Below are positions 11,147 through 24,800 of a stretch of 64,000 bases of DNA, piece by piece. The notes below the pieces were generated by a model. That model did not search any database and was not told the origin of the DNA. It was given only the letters and a program-made list of their open reading frames with translations. The DNA is from Liolophura sinensis (Eukaryota > Mollusca > Polyplacophora > Chitonida > Chitonidae). Both the position numbers and the translations under genes were made by a program. Where the stretch lies: contig NC_088296.1 in NCBI RefSeq assembly GCF_032854445.1, positions 26,221,448 through 26,285,447 of the forward strand, given 5' to 3'. How positions within the stretch are numbered: position 1 is the stretch's first letter; each line of letters opens with the position of its first letter.

Positions 11147-11560
11147 GGGCGAGGAGGTAGGACGGCTTGTTTATAAGGGGTGAAGTCGAGTTAGAGAATG
11201 AAGACGGATTAGAAGGTGAAGACAGCTTTAAAGCGCGAACACGGCTTAGAGGGTGACGGCGGAATATAGAGTGAAGATTGCTAAGAAGGTTGACCGGTGA
11301 GAAGGTAGAAGGTGGATTAGGGGGCTAAGACGGCTATAGAGTGTGAAGACGGATTAGAGGGTGAAGACGGATTAGAGAGTGAAGATGGCTAAGAAGGTTG
11401 ACCGGTGAGAAGGTAGAAGGCGGATTAGGGGGCTTAGACGGCTATAGAGTGTGAAGACGGCTTAGATGGATAAACAGGTGGGAAAGTAGAAGACTAAGTC
11501 GATGGTGAAGACGAGTTATAGGGTGAAGTCGAATTAGAGGTTGGAAGGCTGGTTAGCAGA
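11147..11560. repeat. degenerate short-unit array with internal duplication
   Basis: Irregular units of about 17-20 bp based on GTGAAGACGGATTAGAGG. A block of roughly 120 bp containing TAAGAAGGTTGACCGGTGAG occurs twice (about 11280-11350 and 11388-11460), pointing to a recent internal duplication. Confidence 0.8.
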
Positions 11561-11619
11561 GGGTGTAGAGACATAAAAAATGTCGTTTGTCACACTATTA
11601 TAAGACCAAGCTCTTCTTT

Positions 11620-11728
11620 GTAAACAACATATGTCCATTATTATAGACAAAAACATACATCCACTATTATAGACAACAACATATGTCCATTATTATAGAC
11701 AACAACATATGTCCATTATTATAGACAA
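11620..11728. repeat. 26-bp tandem repeat, four copies
   Basis: Four adjacent copies of a unit containing ATATGTCCATTATTATAGAC; the second copy has an ATACATCC variant. Confidence 0.9.
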
Positions 11729-11829
11729 CCTGTACGTAAACATAAGTCGACAAGATGTCGATTTCTTGTTACTCTTTTTTATTTTGTGTCTGCTTTGAAA
11801 TTTGCGGAGTGGGCAGATTGAAGTCAAGT

Positions 11830-12181
11830 GAGTGAGTGCTTGGGGTTTAAGGTCGTATTTAACAATTTTTTAGTCATTTGACGACGAAGGAATCATTAGA
11901 GAGCATGTAATGTACCTCCTTGTTGCAGGACGGATTTCCACCGCTGTTTTATTTAGTGCTGCCTTACTGAAACGCCTTTTCGAAGGCAAGTGATCCGCCC
12001 CACCGGATCCATTATACTGATGTGGGTCAACCAGTCGTTGCAATATCCCCTTCAAGCCGAACTCCAAGCGAGAAAGTTACAACTTCCTCTTTTAAGGTCT
12101 TAGGTGTAACTCGACCCAGGATTGACCCGGAATCTATCGCTCCTGAAGCGGATGCTCTACCAACTGTCCTATCGGGGCCGG
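11830..12181 (-). mobile_element. SINE family B, near full length
   Basis: tRNA-derived SINE on the minus strand, very similar to the plus-strand copy at 63517. The tRNA-like head is at the right (A-box-like GGACAGTTGGTAGAGC, B-box-like GGGTCAATCCTGG, read on the minus strand). The body contains GCAGCACTAAATAAA, and the 3' end is a (CACT) run at 11830. A possible short duplication, GAAGTC, lies on each side. Open frames within it on both strands are spurious. Confidence 0.85.
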
Positions 12182-12499
12182 GAGAAGTCGAGATAATAAC
12201 TTACGAAGAAAAACTCTGAACATTTTGTGTGTCATGGAAAGTTGAATTTACTTGGGAAAAAAAGCTGGACCACACATACATGTGCCCAAATAACAAAGGA
12301 ATTAACCAAATCTGGGACATGGGAAACGAGTACCTACTCCATGATAGACGCAGTAATATTTAACATTACAAATATACGGAAAATGTAAAAAAAACACAAA
12401 ATAAAAGCTGTTGTAAAAAGCATACTTTAACTTCTATAATGTTAAATATATGTCAAACTCTTTACTGTGGAAACTATTGAATAAGAAATATTTATTCCC
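12182..12499. other. AT-rich spacer
   Basis: No gene, repeat or mobile element could be supported between the SINE and the 32-bp array. Confidence 0.4.
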
Positions 12500-14052
12500 T
12501 CCTAAACACAATATGTTATGTCCTCACCTTAAACAGAACACAATAGGTTATGCCCTCGACGTGGACGAAACACAACAGGTTATGCCCTTACCTTAGACAA
12601 AACACAAAATGCTATGTCCTCACCTTAGACAAAGCACACAATGTTATGTCCTCGCCTTAGACAAAACACAAAATGTTATGTCCTCACCTTAGAGAAAACA
12701 CAAAATGTTATGTCCTCACCTTAGACAAAACACAATATGGTATGTCCTCACCTCAGACAAAACACTATATGCTATGTCCTCACCTTAGAAAAAACACAAT
12801 ATGTGATGCCTTCACCTCAGACAAAACACGATATGTTATGTCCTCACCTTAGACAAAACACAAAATGCTATGTCCTCACCTTAAATAAAACACAACATGT
12901 TATGTCTTTACCTTAGACAAAACACAAAATGTTATGTCCTTACCTTAGAGAAAACACAATATGTTATGTCCTCACCTCAGACAAAACACAATATGTTATG
13001 TCTTCAACTTAGATAAAACACTATATGTTATGTCTTCATCTTAGACAAAACACAATATGTTATGTCCTCAATTTAGACAAAACGCAATATGTTTTGTCCT
13101 CAACTTAGACAAAACACAAAATGTTATGTCCTCACCTCAGACAAAACACAATACGTTATGTCCTCATCTCAGACAAAACACAATATGTTTTGTCCTCACC
13201 TTAGACAAAATACAATATGCTAATTCCTCACCTTAGACAAAAGACAATATGTTATGTCCTCAATTTAGACAAAACACAATGGGTTATGTCGTCACCTTAG
13301 ACAAAACAAAATAGGTTATGTCCTCGCCTCAGACAAAACACAATATGGTATGTCCTCACCTCAGACAAAACACAACATGTTATGTCTTCATCTTAGACAA
13401 AACACAAGAGGTTATGTCCTCACCTTAGACAAAAAATGCAATATGTTATGTCCTCAATTTAGACTATACGCAATGGGTTATGTCCTCAACTTAGACAAAA
13501 CACAATAGGTTATGTCCTCACCTTAGACAAAACACAATATGGTATGTCCTCATCTTAGACAAAACACAATATGTTATGTCCTCATCTTAGACAAAACACA
13601 AGAGGTTATGTCCTCACCTTAGACAAAACACAATATGTTATGTCCTCAATTTAGACTAAACACAATGGGTTATGTCCTCAACTTAGACAAAACACAATAT
13701 GTTTTGTCCTCACCTTAGACAAAACACAATATGGTATGTCCTCACCTTAGACAAAACACAATACGGTAAGTCCTCACCTTAGCCAATACACAATAGGTTA
13801 TGTCCTCACCTCAGACAAAACACAATGAGTTATGTCCTCAACCTAGACAAAACGCAATATGGTGTGTCCTCACCTCAGACAAAAATCAATAGTTTATGTC
13901 CTCACATTAGGCAAAACACAAGATGTTATGTCTTCACCTTAGACAAAACACGAGAGGTTATATCCTCACCTTAGACAAAACATAATATGTTTTTTCCTCT
14001 CCTTAGACAAAACACAATAGGTTATGTCCTCACCTTAAACAAAACACAAACA
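12500..14052. repeat. 32-bp minisatellite, about 48 copies
   Basis: Units contain ATGTCCTCACCTTAGACAAA with frequent point variants and occasional indels. The period is close to 32 bp throughout. Copies differ enough that the array looks old or poorly homogenised. Confidence 0.95.
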
Positions 14053-15689
14053 CGTATCATTAAAAAGTCTAAATACGACACATTAGCTATATACGAAAAG
14101 GGAGACAAATATCAGCAGCATATTGGCGATAAAACAAATATTACGCATAGCATTTTCTAACAAAGCAGAAAGCCACATTGTATTTACTGAAAAAAATATA
14201 CGATGGTATTTTCAACACGTTACATGGGTAAGCTGAGAAATGTTAACACACGCTAAAACACCAACAATTCGTCAAATTTAAAAAAAAATGGCGAATGTTG
14301 AAATGATAAAATGCTACTGTTTGTAATATCTTGAAGAGTGCAAAATGGCACATGTACATCAAACCCAGTCGGTGTAGAATGAAGTCGTGATAGCCTATCC
14401 GCCTGGCTTTCAGATTTGGAGTAGCGACTTAACCAGCCACGGGTGGATTCGAACCTTTCACCTCACTGGCCAAGATACATTCGCCGAAGATCCGAACTTT
14501 TCACTGTTGTGGAATGTCCCATATAAATGTAGAAATTCCGCTGATAGTCATTTTGTGTTAAATTCAAATACGGATTTAAGAGTTAGTATCTTTATAGTAT
14601 TGGCGGTGATTTGCTGTATTTGTTTTACAGATACTCATAGACTAGCCTGTGTATCTGGCCTTTAGATTATATACCTCGGATTAGATTATCGCCAATACCC
14701 ATGCCAAGCATGCTAAGTTTACAGCATATTTACTAACTAGCAGTAAGACCACAGATTGACAGGGACGTCATGACCTTTGCCACCAGGTATTTACAGTAGA
14801 CACCTATTTTAATGATCACTTTATCCCTGATGACTATGTGCGACGAGCGTGTTAAGGAAAAGTACATCAACATTCGGTCCGAGCAAATTCTGTGACTTCA
14901 GGTATGGCGTAAATATTAAACAAAGGTGCATCTTGGCTAAGACTGTGATACAATTTTGAAACCAATTAAGACAAATTCTGAAATATGGCGTTACTTGTAG
15001 CATTGTGGGACTGTGAGCACAATAACACGTTGACATAGATGGTGTGCACACTTTCTTCCGTGATTCCTCACAACTTAATAATAGCTTTCTAAATAGCAGA
15101 TCCAAATTCTTACGTTCACCAACCTTGGTGGGGCTTAACGCCTTGTATGCCACACAAATGGTTCACTTTGATCGTGAGGAAAATCTGATTATATATGGGT
15201 TTGTTGCTTGTGACAAATGAAGACAATACTTTGGACATTAACGGGAGATTGATTGAGACGGTTAGACTCGGCAAACGGACTAATGAGCGCCATTACCCGA
15301 GAATGGTTAGTTTGACACTCCCAAAATGTTCTGTCCAACACAAGGATTGAAACTCCACCTTGATGGGCCCAGTCACTGAAAAGACAAACGTCATTCGGCC
15401 ACAGTCCGCTGCCTATTATGATGGAGACAGATAATAATCTTAAGTTTGGGTTGGTCCAGAAAAGCAACGGTCAAATGAGTCGATAGAGGACTTTAAGGAC
15501 GTTTGGCTATTGTCCGATGGGATAAGGTCACTGTGATGGTCTGACCTTATTTACTCATGGACACTGGGGTGTGCTCACTCAAGAAAAAATACTTTTAAGA
15601 TCAAGAAAATAAAAACCAGCCTTCGAAGACCATTGTCCATGTACCAGTGAGGTCACAGTCCTGATTACAAACTTGGAAATGTCGTCCCT
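14053..15689. other. unique sequence with two tRNA-like relics, no supported gene
   Basis: On the minus strand, GGTTCGAATCC near 14446-14456 and GTTTCAATCCTT near 15340-15351 resemble Pol III B boxes. About 50-60 bp upstream of the second is GTGGCCGAATGAC, like a Ser/Leu-type A box. They may be decayed heads of a third SINE family. A 20-codon exon-like run ending at a GTAAGC near 14227 and the 92- and 110-codon frames here lack further support. Confidence 0.3.
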
Positions 15690-16712
15690 CTCAAATATTT
15701 GTATTAGCCCAGTTCTCACCTCTCAAACGTTTGTAGTCACCCAGTTCTCTCCTCCCAAATGTTTGTAGTCGCTCAGTTCTCACCTCTCAAATGTTTGTAG
15801 TCCACCAGTTCTCACCTCTTAAATCTTTGTAGTCGCTCAGTTCTCACCTCTCAAATGTTTGTAGTCACTCACTTCTCTCCTCTCAACTGTTTGTAGTCCA
15901 CCAGTTCTCACCTCTTAAATCTTTGTAGTCGCTCAGTTCTCACCTCTCAAATGTTTGTAGTCACCCACTTCTCACTTCTCAAACGTTTGTAGTCGCTCAG
16001 TTCCCTCCTCTCAACTGTTTGTAGTCGTCCAGTCCTCACCTCTCAAATGTTTGTAGTCGCCCAGTTTTCACCTCTCAAATGTTTGTAGTCCACCAGTTCT
16101 CACCTCTTAAATCTTTGTAGTCGCTCAGTTCTCACCTCTCAACTGTTTGTAGTCGCTCAGTTCCCTCCTCTCAACTGTTTGTAGTCGTCCAGTTCTCACC
16201 TCTCAAATGTTTGTAGTCGTCCAGTTCTCACCTCTCAAATGTTTGTAGTCCACCAGTTCTCACCTCTTAAATCTTTGTAGTCGCTCAGTTCTCACCTCTC
16301 AACTGTTTGTAGTCGCTCAGTTCCCTCCTCTCAACTGTTTGTAGTCGTCCAGTTCTCACCTCTCAAATGTTAGTAGTCGCCCAGTCCCCACCTCTCAAAT
16401 GTTAGTAGTCGCTCAGTTCCCTCCTCTCAAATGTTAGTAGTCGCTCAGTTCCCTCCTCTCAAATGTTTGTAGTCGTCCAGTTCTCACCTCTCAAATGTTA
16501 GTAGTCGCCCAGTCCTCACCTCTCAAATGTTAGTAGTCGCTCAGTTCCCTCCTCTCAAATGTTTGTAGTCGTCCAGTTCTCACCTCTCAAATGGCTGTAG
16601 GCGCTCAGATCTCTCCTGTCAAATGTTAGTAGTCGCCCAGTCCTCACCTCTCAAATGTTTGTAGTCGCCCAGTTTTCAGCTCTCAGATGTTTGTAATCGC
16701 TAAGTTTTCAGC
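15690..16712. repeat. 32-bp minisatellite, about 32 copies
   Basis: Units contain CACCTCTCAAATGTTTGTAG followed by TCGCCCAGTT or TCCACCAGTT variants. Variant blocks recur in order at spacings of several units, suggesting local higher-order duplications. It is unrelated in sequence to the 32-bp array at 12.5 kb. Confidence 0.95.
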
Positions 16713-16984
16713 ATCAAAGCCTGAAATAAGACAACGTAAGTAATAAAAAAATCATTTACCATGATTTACAGCAATAAGAAAACAACATCGCCTTTAGTTT
16801 CTCGTGAAACTCTCTCTCGTAGTTTATTTTAGGAATGCTACATTGATTTCTTTTGATATGCATCGATAACATCTCGATAAAAATCCCATAACAACGACAG
16901 CCGTGTGGTTCCATGATATAAAATAGGGTAAACGCGATGCGAAAAACGGGCAAAGTCAGTAGCTCTCAAGAAAATGTCAGTTCA

Positions 16985-17728
16985 AAAAACATTCAACTCA
17001 TCCGACAAGGCGGCATGCGTGAGTAATGGATTCCAGCCATACAATGTATTAAAAATCATCACTTCAACCGGCAGGGCGACATGCGTGAGTAATGGATGCC
17101 AGCAATACAATGGTACCAATAAACATCACTTCACCCGGCAGGGCCACATGCGTGAGTAATAGATTCCAGCAATACAATGTATAAATAAACATCACTTTAC
17201 CCGGCAAGGCCACATGCGTGAGTAATGGATTCCAGCAATACAATATATCAAAAATCATCACTTCACCTGGTAGGGCCACATGCGTGAGGAATGAATTCCA
17301 GCAATACAATGTATCAAAAATCATCGCTTCACCCAGTAGGGCAACATGCGTGAGTAATGGATTCCAGCAATAAAATGTATAAATAAACATCACTTCACCC
17401 GGCAGGGCCACATGCGTGAGTGATGGGCAGGGCCACATGCGTGAGTAATAGATTCCAGCAATACAGTGTATAAATAAACATCACTTCACCTGGCAGGGCC
17501 TCATGCGTGAGTAATGGATTCCAGCAATACAATGTATCAAAAATCATCACTTAACCCAGTAGGGCAAAATGCGTGAGGAATGGATTCCAGCAATACAATG
17601 TATCAAAAATCATCACTTCACTCGGTAGGGCAACATGCGTGAGGAATGGATTCCAGCAATACAATGTTTTAAAAATCATCACTTCCCCTGGCATGGCCAC
17701 ATGCGCGAGTAATGAATTCCAGCAATGT
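16985..17728. repeat. 66/67-bp minisatellite, about 11 copies
   Basis: Units contain CACATGCGTGAGTAATGGAT and CCAGCAATACAATG. Two subtypes differ at TATCAAAAATCATC versus TATAAATAAACATC. One truncated copy occurs near 17420. The 124-codon minus frame here is a repeat artefact. Confidence 0.93.
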
Positions 17729-17864
17729 TTTTTCTTAACATAGATAAATATTTACAGATTTTAATTGTCATTCCGTTGAAATTACACCATGAAATATCAC
17801 AATCATAAAGGTGCATAAGCAGCTGTCAACTCGTTGTAGTCTCACACGGTTGTTACGGGGTTGT

Positions 17865-18556
17865 ACATGTGCTCCTAGTTAGAGTATCCACAACAACAGA
17901 GGCCTACTTATACACTAAGTTGTCACGTTGTTGTAGCCATATATAGAACACCCAGCATAATATACGCCTACTTATACCCTGAGTTGTCACGGTGTTGTAC
18001 CTATAATCAGAATGTCCAGTACTATGTGGGCCTACTTATGCCCTGAGGTGTCACGGTGCTGTTTCTGTATTTAGAATGTCCAGTACCATGTGGGCCTACT
18101 TATTCCTTGAGTTGTCACGGTACTGTGTCCGTATTTAGAATGTTCAGTACAATGTGGGCCTGCTTATTGCCTGAGGTGTCACTGTGCTGTGTCCGTATTT
18201 AGAATGTCCAGTACCATGTGGGCCTACTTATGCCTTGAGGTGTCACGGTGCTGTGTCCGTATTTAGAATGTCCAGTACCATGTGGGCCTACTTGTTCCCT
18301 GAGTTGCCACGCTGTTGTGTCCATATTTAGAATGTCCAGTACCATGTGGGCCTACTTATGCCTTGAGGTGTCACGGTGCTGTGTCCGTATTTAGAATATC
18401 CAGTACCATGTGGGCCTACTTATTCCCTGAGGTCCCACGGTGCTGTGTCCGTATTTAGAGTGTCCAGTACCATGTGGGCCTACTTATGCCTTGAGGTGTC
18501 ACGGTGCTGTGTCCATATTTAGAATATCCAGTACCATGTGGGCCTACTTATTCCCT
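17865..18556. repeat. 64-bp minisatellite, about 11 copies
   Basis: Units contain GTCCAGTACCATGTGGGCCT and GTGTCACGGTGCTGTGTCC. The left copies are more diverged than the right ones. The array is followed within about 10 bp by a SINE A fragment. Confidence 0.92.
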
Positions 18557-18561
18557 GAATA

Positions 18562-18722
18562 AGAGCCAGGGGATCTGCAGGTTGTTAGCAGACCGTCCCA
18601 TTTACGGCCCCAGAGGAAACTAGCATGGGCTGGACTTGAACTCACAGTAATCGCATCGGTGAGAGACTCCTAGGTCATTGCGCCTTGTTGACATGCAAGC
18701 CCAGTCAGCCTTGGATGCCTCC
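18562..18722 (-). mobile_element. SINE family A fragment, head portion
   Basis: Aligned to the copy at 28578, this keeps the section from the GAGCC...GGTTG region through GGACTTGAACTCACAG (B-box complement) to a diverged head ending GGATGCCTCC. The 3' tail is missing, and the break lies next to the 64-bp array. Confidence 0.75.
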
Positions 18723-18884
18723 AATTACGCTTTGAGATGTCGCTGTCATGGACATACAGGTTGATTGATCACTATGTTATATTTCATGCGTACACATAAC
18801 TACCTTCTACTCACTATCTGAGTCGTTGCTTACACTTGTCAGGGAAGAGGTGAAGCTACTCCTGTTAATCTGTTCCATCAAACC

Positions 18885-21800
18885 ATCCAGTGTTGTAGGG
18901 AAGGCTAAACAACAGAGGGAAAGGTTACTCAGGGAATGTCGAGTGTTGTAGGGAAGGCTAAACAACAGAGGGATAGGTTACTCAGGGAATGTCGAGTGTT
19001 GTAGGGAAGGCTAAACAACAGAGGGAAAGGTTACTCAGGGAATGTCGAGTGTTGTAGGGAAGGCTAAACAACAGAGGGAAAGGCTAGTCAGGGAATGTCG
19101 AGTGTTGTAGGGAAGGCTAAACAACAGAGGGAAAGGTTACTCAGGGAATGTCGAGTGTTGTAGGGAAGGCTAAACAACAGAGGGAAAGGTTACTCCGGGA
19201 TTGTCGAGTGTTGTGGGGAAGGCTAAACAACAGAGGGAAAGGCTAGTCAGGGGATTTCTAGTGTTGTGGGGAAGGCTAAACAACATAGGGAAAGGTTACC
19301 CAGGGAATGTCGAATGTTGTGGGGAAGGCTAAACAACATAGGGAAAGGTTACCCAGGGGATTTCTAGTGTTGTAGGGAAGGCTAAACAACAGAGGGAAAG
19401 GTTACCCAGGAGATTTCTAGTGTTGTAGGGAAGGCTAAACAACAGAAGGATAGGTTACCCAGGGGATTTCTAGTGTTGTAGGGAAGGCTAAACAACAGAG
19501 GGAAAGGCTACTCAGGGGATTTCTAGTGTTGTAGGGAAGGCTAAAGAACATAGGGAAAGGTTACCCAGGGAATGTCGAGTGTTGTGGGGAAGGCTAAACA
19601 ACAGAGGGAAAGGTTACCCAGGGAATGTCGAGTGTTGTGGGGAAGGCTAAACAACAGAGGGAAAGGTTACTCAGGGAATGTCGAGTGTTGTAGGGAAGAC
19701 TAAACAAACGAAAGGAAACGCTACACAGGGAATGTCGAGTGTTGTAGGGAAGACTACACATACGAAGGGAAAGGCTACACAGGGAATTTCCAGTGCTGTG
19801 AAATAAACAAAGGGAATGATATTGAGAAAACCTCCAGCGTTGTAGGGATTGTTAAACACACAAAGGGAAAGGTTACTCAGGAAATGTCTAATATTGAAGG
19901 GAAGGCGAAACAAACCGAGGGAAAAGTTACTTAGCAAATGTTCAGTGTTGTAGGCAAGGCTAAACAACAGAGGGAAAGGTTACTCAGGGAATGTCGAGTG
20001 TTGTGGGGAAGGCTAAACAACAGAGGGAAAGGCTAGTCAGGGGATTTCTAGTGTTGTGGGGAAGGCTAAACAACATAGGGAAAGGTTACCCAGGGAATGT
20101 CGAATGTTGTGGGGAAGGCTAAACAACATAGGGAAAGGTTACCCAGGGGATTTCTAGTGTTGTAGGGAAGGCTAAACAACAGAGGGAAAGGTTACCCAGG
20201 GGATTTCTAGTGTTGTAGGGAAGGCTAAACAACAGAGGGATAGGTTACTCAGGGGATTTCTAGTGTTGTAGGGAAGGCTAAACAACAGAGGGAAAGGCTA
20301 GTCAGGGGATTTCTAGTGTTGTGGGGAAGGCTAAACAACATAGGGAAAGGTTACCCAGGGAATGTCGAATGTTGTGGGAAAGGCTAAACAACATAGGGAT
20401 AGGTTACCCAGGGGATTTCTAGTGTTGTAGGGAAGGCTAAACAACAGAGGGAAGGGTTACCCAGGGGATTTCTAGTGTTGTAGGGAAGGCTAAACAACAG
20501 AGGGATAGGTTACCCAGGGGATTTCTAGTGTTGTAGGGAAGGCTAAACAACAGAGGGAAAGGCTACTCAGGGGATTTCTAGTGTTGTAGGGAAGGCTAAA
20601 CAACAGAGGGAAAGGCTACTCAGGGGATTTCTAGTGTTGTAGGGAAGGCTAAACAACAGAGGGAAAGGTTACCCAGGGAATGTCGAGTGTTGTGGGGAAG
20701 GCTAAACAACAGAGGGAAAGGTTACCCAGGGAATGTCGAGTGTTGTGGGGAAGGCTAAACAACAGAGGGAAAGGTTACTCAGGGAATGTCGAGTGTTGTA
20801 GGGAAGACTAAACAAACGAAAGGAAACGCTACACAGGGAATGTCGAGTGTTGTAGGGAAGACTAAACATACGAAGGGAAAGGCTACACAGGGAATTTCCA
20901 GTGCTGTGAAATAAACAGAGGGAATGATATTGAGAAAACCTCCAGCGTTGTAGGGATTGTTAAACACACAAAGGGAAAGGTTACTCAGGAAATGTCTAAT
21001 ATTGAAGGGAAGGCGAAACAAACCGAGGGAAAGGTTACTTAGCAAATGTTCAGTGTTGTAGGCAAGGCTAAACAACAGAGGGAAAGGTTACTCAGGGAAT
21101 GTCGAGTGTTGTGGGGAAGGCTAAACAACAGAGGGAAAGGCTAGTCAGGGGATTTCTAGTGTTGTGGGGAAGGCTAAACAACATAGGGAAAGGTTACCCA
21201 GGGAATGTCGAATGTTGTGGGGAAGGCTAAACAACATAGGGAAAGGTTACCCAGGGGATTTCTAGTGTTGTAGGGAAGGCTAAACAACAGAGGGAAAGGT
21301 TACCCAGGGGATTTCTAGTGTTGTAGGGAAGGCTAAACAACAGAGGGATAGGTTACTCAGGGGATTTCTAGTGTTGTAGGGAAGGCTAAACAACAGAGGG
21401 AAAGGCTAGTCAGGGGATTTCTAGTGTTGTGGGGAAGGCTAAACAACATAGGGAAAGGTTACCCAGGGAATGTCGAATGTTGTGGGGAAGGCTAAACAAC
21501 ATAGGGATAGGTTACCCAGGGGATTTCTAGTGTTGTAGGGAAGGCTAAACAACAGAGGGAAGGGTTACCCAGGGGATTTCTAGTGTTGTAGGGAAGGCTA
21601 AACAACAGAGGGATAGGTTACCCAGGGGATTTCTAGTGTTGTAGGGAAGGCTAAACAACAGAGGGAAAGGCTACTCAGGGGATTTCTAGTGTTGTAGGGA
21701 AGGCTAAAGGACATAGGGAAAGGTTACCCAGGGAATGTCGAGTGTTGTGGGGAAGGCTAAACAACAGAGGGAAAGGTTACCCAGGGAATGTCGAGTGTTG

Positions 21801-24800
21801 TGGGGAAGGCTAAACAACAGAGGGAAAGGTTACTCAGGGAATATCGAGTGTTGTGGGGAAGGCTAAACAACAGAGGGAAAGGTTACTCAGGGAATGTCGA
21901 GTGTTGTAGGGAAGACTAAACAAACGAAGGGAAACGCTACACAGGGAATGTCGAGTGTTGTAGGGAAGACTAAACATACGAAGGGAAAGGCTACACAGGG
22001 AATTTCCAGTGCTGTGAAATAAACAGAGGGAATGATATTGAGAAAACCTCCAGCGTTGTAGGGATTGTTAAACACACAAAGGGAAAGGTTACTCAGGAAA
22101 TGTCTAATATTGAAGGGAAGGCGAAACAAACCGAGGGAAAGGTTACTTAGCAAATGTTCAGTGTTGTAGGCAAGGCTAAACAACAGAGGGAAAGGTTACT
22201 CAGGGAATGTCGAGTGTTGTGGGGAAGGCTAAACAACAGAGGGAAAGGCTAGTCAGGGGATTTCTAGTGTTGTGGGGAAGGCTAAACAATATAGGGAAAG
22301 GTTACCCAGGGAATGTCGAATGTTGTGGGGAAGGCTAAACAACATAGGAAAAGGTTACCCAGGGGATTTCTAGTGTTGTAGGGAAGGCTAAACAACAGAG
22401 GGAAAGGTTACCCAGGGGATTTCTAGTGTTGTAGGGAAGGCTAAACAACAGAGGGAAAGGCTACTCAGGGGATTTCTAGTGTTGTAGGGAAGGCTAAAGA
22501 ACATAGGGAAAGGTTACCCAGGGAATGTCGAGTGTTGTGGGGAAGGCTAAACAACAGAGGGAAAGGTTACCCAGGGAATGTCGAGTGTTGTGGGGAAGGC
22601 TAAACAACAGAGGGAAAGGTTCCTCAGGGAATATCGAGTGTTGTGGGGAAGGCTAAACAACAGAGGGAAAGGTTACTCAGGGAATGTCGAGTGTTGTAGG
22701 GAAGACTAAACAAACGAAAGGAAACGCTACACAGGGAATGTCGAGTGTTGTAGGGAAGACTAAACATACGAAAGGAAAGGCTACACAGGGAATTTCCAGT
22801 GCTGTGAAATAAACAGAGGGAATGATATTGAGAAAACCTCCAGCGTTGTAGGGATTGTTAAACACACAAAGGGAAAGGTTACTCAGGAAATGTCTAATAT
22901 TGAAGGGAAGGCGAAACAAACCGAGGGAAAGGTTACTTAGCAAATGTTCAGTGTTGGACTCAAGGCTAAACAACAGAGGGAAAGGTTACCCAGGGAATGT
23001 CGAGTGTTGTGGGGAAGGCTAAACAACAGAGGGAAAGGCTAGTCAGGGGATTTCTAGTGTTGTGGGGAAGGCTAAACAACATAGGGAAAGGTTACCCAGG
23101 GAATGTCGAATGTTGTGGGGAAGGCTAAACAACATAGGGAAAGGTTACCCAGGGGATTTCTAGTGTTGTAGGGAAGGCTAAACAACAGAGGGAAAGGTTA
23201 CCCAGGGGATTTCTAGTGTTGTAGGGAAGGCTAAACAACAGAGGGATAGGTTACTCAGGGGATTTCTAGTGTTGTAGGGAAGGCTAAACAACAGAGGGAA
23301 AGGCTAGTCAGGGGATTTCTAGTGTTGTGGGGAAGGCTAAACAACATAGGGAAAGGTTACCCAGGGAATGTCGAATGTTGTGGGGAAGGCTAAACAACAT
23401 AGGGATAGGTTACCCAGGGGATTTCTAGTGTTGTAGGGAAGGCTAAACAACAGAGGGAAGGGTTACCCAGGGGATTTCTAGTGTTGTAGGGAAGGCTAAA
23501 CAACAGAGGGATAGGTTACCCAGGGGATTTCTAGTGTTGTAGGGAAGGCTAAACAACAGAGGGAAAGGCTACTCAGGGGATTTCTAGTGTTGTAGGGAAG
23601 GCTAAAGAACATAGGGAAAGGTTACCCAGGGAATGTCGAGTGTTGTGGGGAAGGCTAAACAACAGAGGGAAAGGCTAGTCAGGGGATCTCTAGTTTTGTG
23701 GGGAAGGCTAAACAATATAGGGAAAGGTTACCCAGGGAATGTCGAATGTTGTGAGGAAGGCTAAACAACATAGGGAAAGGTTACCCAGGGGATTTCTAGT
23801 GTTGTAGGGAAGGCTAAACAACAGAGGGAAAGGTTACCCAGGGGATTTCTAGTGTTGTAGGGAAGGCTAAACAACAGAGGGATAGGTTACCCAGGGGATT
23901 TCTAGTGTTGTAGGGAAGGCTAAACAACAGAGGGAAAGGCTACTCAGGGAATGTCGAGTGTTGTGGGGAAGGCTAAACAACAGAGGGAAAGGTTACCCAG
24001 GGAATGTCGAGTGTTGTGGGGAAGGCTAAACAACAGAGGGAAAGGTTACCCAGGGAATGTCGAGTGTTGTGGGGAAGGCTAAACAACAGAGGGAAAGGTT
24101 ACTCAGGAATATCGAGTGTTGTGGGGAAGGTTAAACAACAGAGGGAAAGGTTACTCAGGGAATGTCGAGTGTTGTAGGGAAGACTAAACAAACGAAGTGA
24201 AAGGTTACTCAGGGAATGTCGAGTGTTGTAGGGAAGACTAAACATACGAAGGGAAAGGCTACACAGGGAATTTCCAGTGCTGTGAAATAAACAGAGGGAA
24301 TGATATTGAGAAAACCTCCAGCGTTGTAGGGATTGTTAAACACACAAAGGGAAAGGTTACTCAGGAAATGTCTAATATTGAAGGGAAGGCGAAACAAACC
24401 CGAGGGAAAGGTTACTTAGCAAATGTTCAGTGTTGTAGGCAAGGCTAAACAACAGAGGGAAAGGTTACTCAGGGAATGTCGAGTGTTGTGGGGAAGGCTA
24501 AACAACAGAGGGAAAGGCTAGTCAGGGGATTTCTAGTGTTGTGGGGAAGGCTAAACAACATAGGGAAAGGTTACCCAGGGAATGTCGAATGTTGTGGGGA
24601 AGGCTAAACAACATAGGGAAAGGTTACCCAGGGGATTTCTAGTGTTGTAGGGAAGGCTAAACAACAGAGGAAAGGCTAGTCAGGGGATTTCTAGTGTTGT
24701 AGGGAAGGCTAAACAACAGAGGGATAGGTTACTCAGGGGATTTCTAGTGTTGTGGGGAAGGCTAAACAATATAGGGAAAGGTTACCCAGGAATGTCGAAT

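Noticed and set aside
12500-17728. Regular direct repeats resembling a CRISPR array
   Set aside because: The repeats are contiguous without unique spacers, unit sizes are minisatellite-like, and the DNA is eukaryotic.
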